The position numbers were made by a program, and so were the translations under genes. Positions 55,800 through 64,000 of a DNA stretch of 64,000 nucleotides are shown here, in pieces. Within the stretch, counting starts at the first letter, position 1. Every line of letters begins with the position of its first letter. This DNA comes from Serripes groenlandicus. Lineage: Eukaryota > Mollusca > Bivalvia > Cardiida > Cardiidae. The notes below the pieces were generated by a model. That model was not told the DNA's origin, did no database searches, and saw only the letters and a list, made by a program, of their open reading frames with translations. The stretch is taken from NCBI GenBank assembly GCA_031761405.1, contig JASEVX010000013.1:32569280-32633279 (forward strand), given 5' to 3'.

Positions 55800-56215
55800 G
55801 TTACTAAATAATTGTTACAACTATAAGTGTTAGTAATTTATTCGTAAATTCGCATAGAATAAGATGAATGACAACAAACTGTACAGTGGTGATCGCAAGA
55901 CCTTGTTCGTAAATCATTCTAGAAACGGATCCACAACAACAAACTGCACACTGGTGGTTGTAATTACTTGTTCGTGATTTAGTCAGTTGAGTTTAGGTTT
56001 ATTGAGATTTTACGCCGCTTTCAACATTATTTCATTTATATCACGGCCATATTTTATTCATGATCCTTTGGTAAATATACCTGTTCTCCAAAAAAACAGC
56101 ATGTACAGTGTTTGTCTTAATAACTTGATCGTAAATAAGGCTAGAAAGAGATCCACGACACACTCTGTACAGTAGTGGTCGTATTAACTTATTTTAGATT
56201 AGCAGTTGTACCACC
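55800..56215. repeat. Short CTGTACAG-family array behind copy 3, with SINE fragment
   Basis: About four units ('cgacaacaaactgtacag', 'tggtgatcgcaagaccttg') with the minus-strand SINE 3' fragment at 55985-56085 in the same relative place as at 16425-16520 behind copy 1. Confidence 0.8.
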
Positions 56216-56375
56216 ACTGTAGAGGTTGTTGTAGTAATAACCGCAACTGTAAATGTTGTTGTCGAGGATCTCTTTATAGGGCTAATGTATGCTCAAGTAT
56301 TAATTACCACCACTGTAGATGTTGTTGTCGTGTATCTCTTTATAGGTGTAATGTATGATCAAGTATTGAACAAAC
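56205..56375 (-). repeat. CTGTACAG-family units in inverted orientation
   Basis: 'taccaccactgtagatgttg', 'ttgtcgtgtatctctttata' read on the minus strand as units of the same satellite. Two units are seen. Orientation switches at about 56205, so the array is head-to-head here. Confidence 0.75.
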
Positions 56376-57600
56376 TAGACAACCAATCAAACTCCTGTAA
56401 AAACCGGAGATAGGAAATTGTTAGCGGCGTAGACTGCGCCTTGTTTCATTAAAAAGCGTGAAGAAATAAACAAGTTACCATTGTTTTTACATTCTTATCA
56501 AGAGCAATTATTCCTGTAAGTCACGTGGTATACACACACACTGTTATTGTGTTGTGTGTTTGTGTGTAAAGAAAAATTAAAAAACAATTGATAAAACAAA
56601 AGTAAAATAATAGAGTGCAAAAAAAAGCACTGCCTAACAGTCTTACATAACGGTACCCCTGATTGGCCGAAATTCAATCAGGTTTTCTGGTCAAGCTCGA
56701 CTTTCACGCATGAATCTACGGTGAAAGACGAGTTGACCAAATTTAGCGTCTAGCTAATCACAAATCCCGTTTTACAGGTACTTGTTTTCACTTTAACCCA
56801 TATGAATGGGCAAAGAGCGAACACATTATTTTTCAATGCCATAATTCTAAGGCATTTTTTCATAAAAATGAAAAAAAAAACATAATTCTTGACTTAAAAA
56901 TATTTTGGTAAAAAAACCCACTACCGAAGATATTTTTGATTATACTTTTGCAACTTTTGGACAGTTTACAATCCGTTCTTTTGATGAAGTTCGATCTCCA
57001 ACACACAACTAGATATGGTTGTGTCTCGGAAACCTAGCAAGATCAAATTGTCTGACCTGTCAATCGTTAGCCCCATCGCGAGGTTGCTCTATTTGCTAAA
57101 GTTTGTATAGTACAGTGTGGTTAAAACATTTATGATAAAAGGGCTAAAATGGTATTAATGTAGACCTGATGCTGGGCCTCCATCAGTCCGGACACAGTAT
57201 AGCAAAAACGATCCTTTTATGAACTCTTGGCCTAATGCTGAAAGTGTCTGGTATTTATAGTGCAAGTCCCATGTCAAAGTGCTGTGCATTTCCTTTCATG
57301 CCACCATCACGAGGTAAGTGTCAAACAAGACACAAAGACTTCAGGATGTAGGGCTTGTAGGCTTGATTTGTTATATCACCTTTTTGGGGTTAGATTATTT
57401 GTCAAACCAAACAACCAATTAAGCCCGCATATTTGCTTTTATAGTTCTTAAGATTTTTCAAAACAAACAATTTCAATGAATATCACTGTCTGTTGAAGTG
57501 TTAAGGCAAACTGCTTTGTATAGTACAAAATGGAAAATTTGAAATAACCGATACATATTTTATTCAATATGTATCGAATATAACTCAAAACTATGAGTCA
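56376..57600. other. Non-repetitive interval with one strong hairpin
   Basis: No gene recognised. A stem-loop at 56688-56739 pairs 'tggtcaagctcgactttcac' with its near-perfect complement across a 13-base loop. A GT/CA stretch at 56530-56570 can also fold on itself. A short ATG microsatellite sits at about 57620. Confidence 0.5.
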
Positions 57601-57689
57601 TAATAACTCTACGACAAACGATGATGATGATGATGATCTTCGTACCCCATGCCGGTTTTTGCGTCTCGGAGATCATCTTTTATTGTCGC

Positions 57690-57945
57690 GTTAAAATTGA
57701 AGACAAACCTATTGAATGTTGGTATTTACAATGATCCATTTTTTAAACGCGCTGTTCGAGAGTCTAAAAGTCTGACAGTACATGGTTGTCGTGACATTAA
57801 GCAAGTTCGGAAGAAATAGCCTTATTGCATCACAGTTTAAATACAACTACGAACACCAGTTATATAAGTGACTGATAATTAGTATAACATGACTTTATTG
57901 AACTGGTCAGGACCCATGATTCCGTATTGACATTATTGTGACGCA
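57690..57945. repeat. Duplicated block, mate at 21430-21745
   Basis: See the mate for landmarks. It lies about 2.4 kb behind copy 3 as the mate lies about 10 kb behind copy 1, the difference being the expanded satellites. Confidence 0.65.
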
Positions 57946-58044
57946 TGTGACACAAGTGTAACTATACGTCATATGTTATATATATAATATTATATATATA
58001 TAAAGATACCAAAATGCAAACGTGGAAAGGGGAGCCGAACTTGT

Positions 58045-58325
58045 TTTAAACAAAGATGTCAAGTGGAGGGTCACTAACACCTCAATTCATTAAACACAGT
58101 TCTTGTATATCTATGATCGATGTCAGAGATCTAACTGAAAATGAGTTGTGGGAGCGTTGTGTTACTTACACCCCAAATCGCTTAAAACGACTATTGTATA
58201 TCCATGAGGTCTAACTGAATAGTACCAATTTAATTGTTGGAGGGGTGTGTCACTAACACCTCAAATCGCTAAACACGGCTCTTGTATATATATATATATT
58301 GTATCGACATCAGAGGTCTACATTA
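58045..58325. repeat. ~95-bp repeat, three diverged units
   Basis: 'ggtcactaacacctcaatt', 'aaacac-g-tcttgtatat' and 'gtcagaggtctaactgaa' recur three times. No coding capacity. Confidence 0.75.
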
Positions 58326-59100
58326 ACTGTTAAATTGTGGGAAAACTGGCTTCTTTTGATTTTCAGTTTTTCCCGGATTAATTGACACAATCTGTAGATA
58401 TGATAGATTATGCTTTCATATTCTATAATACATTGAGGCAAACAAGGAAATCGATGCGTAAGATTTAAAAGTGGGTATTGTTTCAAAAAGACAATGGCTG
58501 CAGTAGCGTCAAAATGCGACTTCATTTGAGAAAGGGTTTAATATGCTACATGTAATCTTATCGACGATTCAGCCGTCGCCATGTTTACATTTGTATCTGA
58601 TAAAGACATACCTTTTCCTTATGCAGACGACACATAATACACTTTGTGACTTTTGACAATATTGGTAGAAATGGAAAAAATGCCACATTTGCATTATGTA
58701 TTTATTTATGTGGTGATAAACACATTAATAAGATCAACACGTACATCGACCATTGGAGGGAATTATACTTATATCAATGAACCCTTTCCCACATTCAGAC
58801 ACTTTCCGACGCATTTGCAGCAGACGACATTTGAATAGATTTCAAATATATTCAATATTGAAACTTTTAATAATAGAGATATTTGAAATGTATGCATACA
58901 TGTTTTCAGATTAGTCTTTTCGAAGACACGGGTTTATCTCGACCGTCACTGTTTGCAAAGCCACGATCAGTTATTAATAGAGGTAACACGGTCCATATAA
59001 TAAACGTAGAGAATACATGCTGCTTTCATCAACCAATCGGATACATTACTTGTCACTACGTCTCGAAGTCTTTAGCTATGAACATTTTAAACTACATTGG
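58326..59100. other. Interval with TTAA-MITE-like ends
   Basis: At 58785-58835 'cctttcccacattcagacac' and 'gcagcagacgacatttgaa' match MITE ends of the 6361 type. Otherwise nothing was recognised. Confidence 0.4.
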
Positions 59101-59104
59101 AAAT

Positions 59105-59675
59105 GTATTTATGCTTTTGTGGACCTCTGTAATATATGAACATACCAAAGGAGTTTACCCGTATACGTCCTTTTGTGGACCTCTATTATATAAGAACATA
59201 CCCATGGAGTTTACCCGTATATGTCCTTTTGTGGACCTCTGTAATATATGAACATACTCAAGGAGTTTACCCGTATATGTCATTTTGTGGACCTCTGCAA
59301 TATATGAACATACCCAAGGAGTTTACCCGTATATGTCCTTTTGTGGACCTCTATAATATATGAACATACCCATGGAGTTTACCCGTATATGACCTTTTGT
59401 GGACCTCTGTAATATATGAACATACCCACGGAGTTTACCCGTATATGTCCTTTTGTAGACCTCTGTAATATTTGAACCTACCCATGGAGTTTACCCGTAT
59501 ATGTCCTTTTGTGTACCTCTGTAATATATGAACCTACCCATGGAGTTTACCCGTATATGTCCTTTTGTGTACCTCTGTAATATATGAACCTACCCATGGA
59601 GTTTACCCGTATATGTCCTTTTGATGACCTCTGTAATATATGAACATACCCATGGAGTTTACCCGTATATGTTCA
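59105..59675. repeat. 56-bp satellite
   Basis: About ten near-identical units 'gtggacctctgtaatatatg', 'aacatacccatggagtttac', 'ccgtatatgtcctttt'; starts at 59231, 59287, 59343 and 59399 give 56 bp. Overlapping frames (58883-59251, 59136-59363) repeat the same peptide in different frames and are artefacts. Confidence 0.97.
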
Positions 59676-59704
59676 AAGAGGTGACCGACTCGGTGCTGTA
59701 GTGA

Positions 59705-60584
59705 GAGGAAGTCCAGGGTTTGATCCTCGGTGTTGTCATACAAAACAACTTATAGAAGGATAGTAGTTACTTCCCTCATTGGAGGTCACGGGTTTGAGGA
59801 TAACTTTTCGACTGATACACTTGTGTCATGATAGTTTTAGCAGCCGAACTGGTAATTTACCAAGGACTAACTGTAATATGTCTGATGTCGACTTGTATGG
59901 ATTCTATAAACGAGAGCTACATGGGGAGCCTAAGAGAATTCTACATGTATGAACAGATGCTTCGAAGTAAGTGCCGTAAAAGCTGTAGTTTTTCTCAATA
60001 ATTGGAAGTATTATAAAGGCAAAGTATAAAACATTATTAGAAAAGGAGGAATTACTCGTTTGTAGTATTAACTTAATTTTCCTGAATGTTTTCAAAAGTC
60101 GTCTGCAGCAGTGAGGAAGGTTGTCGTCTGCATAAGGGAACGGGCAAATCGACTGAAGCGGTTCTGTCAGGATTTACTTACGGGCGGTGTTTGTAATATT
60201 CCAACTCATGGCCATGATGTGACTGCAATTGTATACTGTTGAAAGCATTGTGAACACGTTTTAACAAAACACGCATCGCTGTTATATGCATCATCATTAC
60301 ACTGACTGACTGTTGAAAGCATTGTAAACACATTTCAACAGAACACGCCTCGCTGTTATATGCATTATCGTACATTACAGTGACTGACTATTGAAAGCGG
60401 CGTTTCACATCGGTAATTCAAAGTGAGCGAAGACTACAGGACACGGCATGTCATTGTAACTGAATTCACATAAGGGTAAAAATAAACATGTAAACTATTG
60501 ATAAGACCCGATAAAGTCCGATCATTGTTCAGTATCCACAATTAGCTATCACGGGCGTTCTGGCCTGGTGTCCTTGTTTATCAT
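59705..60584 (+). repeat. Segmental duplication, copy 2 (mate 44-1044)
   Basis: The uninterrupted version of the segment at the start of the window. It starts directly after the 56-bp satellite with a SINE head ('ccgactcggtgctgtagtg') and contains an extra ~71-bp tandem duplication around 60236-60380 ('gttgaaagcattgt' twice). Confidence 0.8.
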
Positions 60585-60586
60585 TA

Positions 60587-61110
60587 TTAGTCGCCGGGCA
60601 GAAGCCCGCGACTTCTATTTTTAATAGGTTTTCTGAAATCACATGGGAGGGGGGATTATTATTAGAAAGAAACACATTTAGATGTCTTGAACATATTACA
60701 ATTGTGTTTGTTTAAAAACACTAAGTAATGACACATCTAAAATGAAATAAATATTCCGATGTTTTAGGTATTTTCAGTTTCTTTATTTTTACTCGCATTT
60801 ATGTTTTTTTGTTTTATTTACAAAGACAAAACAGTCCCTATTAGCTAGACTGGCATACTTTATTAGTCGCCGGGCAGAAGCCCGCGACTTCTATTTTTAA
60901 TAGCTTTTCGGAAATCACATGGGAGGGCGGCTTATTATTAGAAAGAAACAAATCTAGATGATTTGAACATATTACAATTGTGGTTGTTTACGAACACTAA
61001 TAAATGACACATCTAAAATGAAATAAATATTCCGATTTTTTAATGTTTGCAGTTTTTTTTTATTTCACTCGCATTTAAGTTTTTTGTCTTATTTACGAAG
61101 ACAAAAGTGG
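60587..61110. repeat. 276-bp direct repeat with a terminal hairpin, two copies
   Basis: Two copies start 'ttagtcgccgggcagaagcc' at 60587 and 60863. Each begins with a GC-rich hairpin (GTCGCCGGGC / GCCCGCGAC, one bulged base) in otherwise AT-rich sequence and continues 'ttctgaaatcacatgggagg' and 'aatgacacatctaaaatg'. It may be a transposon end or a small element; class unknown. Confidence 0.85.
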
Positions 61111-63175
61111 TCCCTTCAAGACGTGAACCAACACCCCCTAATGCAGACTCTTATGTGTCATCATTGAGGTCAATTTCGGATTCTCCTTTTAATAGCAATT
61201 TTAACTTACTAAATGTTGTTTTCATGTTCAAAGAGATGTCTTGATTTGTGTAGAATTCATTTAATAATGTTATCCATGAATATCTAAAGTAGGAACTGTT
61301 TCTAAGCTAAATATAGACCCTATTCTGTTGTGTAGTTTCGTGACCTTTAACATCGATTTTCGCGCATGCGCATTTCGATATGAAAAAGCGAGTGATATTA
61401 TTTTATTTTAGACAACTACAAGACGAATGTTTGACGCAAAGCGTCAAAGAGAAGCCGCAATATTTCGTTGTACATGTAGAAATAAGAAAAAAAGAACATT
61501 TTTAAATCCACAAACAATAGAACAATTTAAACTGTATACGGTAATGCTGATATATTTCTCCTTTTGAAGACTTTTGTTTTCTTCAAATTACCTCCCTTTA
61601 AAGCAATACCAGGATATTTACCTTGTGATTCGAATAAGATTGACAAACATTGAAATTATATGAATGAATACTATTATTTAAATAAGTAACAACAGCAAAA
61701 TTAAATTTAAGCCAGATAAATGTGTACACATTTCGTTAATTTTTTATAGATACCCTAATGTATAGGTATGTATATAAAATTTATAAGCAAATGTTTTCAT
61801 TACTACGTTCCTAATGTTTGAATAGACTAAGGAAAGTCAAGAATACATAAATAAATCAATGCAGTCTTTTCCGGCGACATTGATGCCTTGCATCAACTTT
61901 CTCTTGTTTTACACTATATACTACATGTAATCAAAAGGCGATAACTACAAACCTTTACGTCGCAGTCTAATTTGTTTACTTACGCGCACCTGCGTGACTC
62001 GCGAATACCAATTGCGTAGATCAATCTCCTTTGCAGAGAGCCGCTCTTTACACTCGCTTACAAATAGTAAATTATAGGTGATTTAAAATGTTTATTTGGT
62101 TCGAAACAAATAAAGAAAAGAATAAACCGAGATAAAACTGGTTTTAATGGAAAAATGACTTTGAACGAACACTCTCTGCCTATAAAGAGAGTTTCAAGAA
62201 CGACACCTCTGAGAATAAGAAATAATCGAGTCTTTCGTACAAAATTATTTCGTCCTTGACAATTCTAAATGTGTCATTTAATTCCCTAAAGTCATATTGC
62301 TTCCGATCTGCATATTGTTATGCATCATTGACACAAGGGCGCTCAACATAATATAATTTTAAAACATGAGTAGTTTGTTATTTTCATTATAAAAAAGGAA
62401 GGAAAGAATTAAAATAAATTAACATGTTGTAGGGCTAAGTTTATGTTCGAAATTAAGTTTACATTATACAACAATTTCAATGAGATTTAACTGTTTAGTT
62501 GGTATTATATTTCGAAGGTGGTCTAATTTATAAATATTGGACTACATTTCAACATTTGTTAAAGTATGATATAATTAGGATGCCAAGCTAATATCATTTT
62601 GAGAAAAAGAGAAAACTCATGTCTTCAGCGATTTAACCCTTATCTCATTGTTTTAAAAGTAGATTGCTGCAAAGGTGTCCACTGTTGACTTTAAAAGAGG
62701 AAAGGTAAAATGACGTGCTATTGCATGCAAATCCTAAATTGTCTGTTTTGTGGTTTTATTGAAAAATAATAATATTCAAATATTCTGACAAACATCTTGA
62801 AAAGTGTATGTGGAATTCACAAATCTTATAATTATTTCTTAATGAAAGCACTGTATACATACTAAGACTAATGATTGGCAAGATTACTCATTTCCATTAC
62901 TGTTTATGATCAATAATTAGTTGGTTGTGTGTATGGTCAACCTACTTTGGAATGGAGATTGATCATAAACAATGAAAGGCTTCACTTATCATTCGCTTCG
63001 TTGACAAAACAATGCAAGTTATGATACATTTTCACTTGACCCCCATCCCTGATGTTCCAATATGCCCCTCAGTTGATAACTGTTTATTCAACTACTAATA
63101 TATCTATAGGTGCTACCTATTTACGAAAAAAACATTAAAATTAAACAGCATAATTTGGCAATTACAGTTGATTTT
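61111..63175. other. AT-rich interval with two dyads
   Basis: No gene recognised. A perfect dyad TTGACGC-AAA-GCGTCAA lies at 61431-61447. A 14-bp inverted repeat 'tgtttatgatcaat' at 62901-62914 pairs with 62958-62971. Confidence 0.5.
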
Positions 63176-63199
63176 TAAAAGTATTTGACTAGACGGGGG

Positions 63200-63690
63200 T
63201 CGTTGGGTAATTTCTTCTGTTCAGCCCTTTTCTGATGTCACCTGGCGACTACCTTTTAAAACCGGTCTGAAAGGATGGAACAAATATTGTAGGGGGTAAC
63301 ATTTCTGCTTAATTCTATCCCTAAAACAGACGATTATTCCGGCCCTTTTCTGATGCCACTTGGAGACTACCCTTTTCACCCAATCAATATGTCTTGAACC
63401 ATTTTGTAGAGGGTCACCCATAGAACATCTTGGAATTCGAAGAAGCGGATTCACAGGAGAACAATTTTTAAAGTTTTGCAATTTCCACCTCATTCTGAAA
63501 TCGCAGCAAACCAATTTATAGGTAGAATATAAATTGTATAAAAATTCTTAACGAGGTTCACCAAAGTAACATTCATGTCAAGTTTGGTTAATATCGCATC
63601 AGCAGTTTCAGAGAATATTTGACCGTTTGACGTACGCCGTACAGTGAGTGATAACAATGGAACACATTGAGCCTTTGGTTTGAAATTGAT
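63200..63690. repeat. Bivalve-type interspersed repeat, tail part
   Basis: A duplicated phrase 'cccttttctgatg-cac-tgg' occurs at 63226 and 63345. 'ttttgtagagggtcaccca', 'catgtcaagtttggttaata' and 'gacgtacgccgtacagtgag' are phrases I recognise from abundant dispersed repeats in bivalves. The minus-strand frame 63221-63514 lies in it and is not supported as a gene. Confidence 0.55.
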
Positions 63691-63697
63691 CTTTAAA

Positions 63698-64000
63698 CAA
63701 GAGGGCCATTATGGCCCCAGATCGCTCACCTGAATGATTTCTAATGCAAAACACATCAAGACAATTATTCTGACAAATATTTAAAATGCAACCTCCAGTG
63801 TTAACAAGATGTTCCTGTATTTGGCCTAGTGACCTATTTTTTGTTTTACCTGATATGACCCATATTCGAACATGGACTAGATATCATCAAGACAATCCTT
63901 TTGAAAAAGTTTCAATTTGCTCATAGTAGAAATGCGGCCTCCAATGTTTTAACAACTTTTCCTTCAATTTGGCCTAGTGACCTAGTTTTTGATCAGGCAC
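63698..64000. repeat. Bivalve-type interspersed repeat, truncated by window end
   Basis: It starts 'aacaagagggccattatggc' (a palindromic GGGCCATTATGGCCC core) and 'gatcgctcacctgaatga', then has an internal ~165-bp repeat: 'cctccagtgttaacaagat' to 'ttggcctagtgacctatttt' recurs as 'cctccaatgttttaacaact' to 'tggcctagtgacctagtttt'. Confidence 0.7.

Noticed and set aside
59136..59363. Repeat protein in the 56-bp array
   Set aside because: The 56-bp period shifts frame every unit; the peptide repeats only because all frames are open.
63221..63514. 97-codon minus-strand frame
   Set aside because: It lies within an interspersed repeat with an internal duplication; no domain signature.

Overview
This is a eukaryotic, AT-rich, gene-poor window that looks like a bivalve mollusc genome. 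The evidence is a B-box/coiled-coil/beta-propeller (TRIM-like) gene family present in several copies with the coding part in one exon, tRNA-derived SINEs, and interspersed repeats of a kind I recognise from bivalve assemblies (for example the 'gagggccattatggcccc...gatcgctcacctga' type at 63.70 kb). The species is not determinable by eye. There is no bacterial gene organisation, no rRNA, no CRISPR array and no convincing functional tRNA.

Only one protein-coding gene family is well supported. Copy 1 (9697-11364, +) is intact from B-box to propeller but ends at a stop that removes the last propeller strand kept by its paralogue. Copy 2 (45573-46655, +) keeps the whole propeller in a 360-codon frame, while its B-box and coiled-coil part (45165-45572) is decayed. 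Copy 3 (54520-55303, +) is two juxtaposed broken pieces with in-frame stops. Isolated 5' ends of the gene lie at 9281-9326 and 36650-36750. Flanks are shared too: each of copies 1-3 is followed by the same SINE and then by the same ~65-bp satellite, so a cassette of several kilobases was duplicated and then decayed and expanded differently in each place.

Layout. 0-9.3 kb: a SINE-bearing duplicated segment (mate at 59.7-60.6 kb), a 70-bp satellite (2.3-4.4 kb), a 67-bp B-box satellite (4.9-6.3 kb), a TTAA-ended MITE, a large foldback element (6.65-7.46 kb) and a 289-bp tandem duplication. 9.3-12.1 kb: TRIM-like gene 1 and its SINE. 12.2-19.0 kb: a TIR-bounded pair of elements carrying a 161-bp repeat, then a 4-kb satellite (64-67 bp unit) interrupted by an 0.8-kb TIR element. 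19-28 kb: a full-length SINE, a 50-bp satellite with higher-order structure (22.1-23.7 kb), and diverged repeats. 28-36.7 kb and 48.9-54.5 kb: a three-fold segmental duplication of non-coding sequence with TA-flanked MITEs. 40-44 kb: a 117-bp array, TTAA MITEs and another 70-bp satellite. 44.8-48 kb: gene copy 2. 54.5-58 kb: gene copy 3. 59.1-61.1 kb: a 56-bp array and the end duplication. 63.2-64 kb: abundant bivalve-type interspersed repeats.

The most interesting theme is that several satellites look as if they grew out of SINE pieces: the 70-bp unit resembles the SINE body and the 67-bp unit resembles the SINE head with its B box. Most other short open frames in the window lie in repeats and are not genes.
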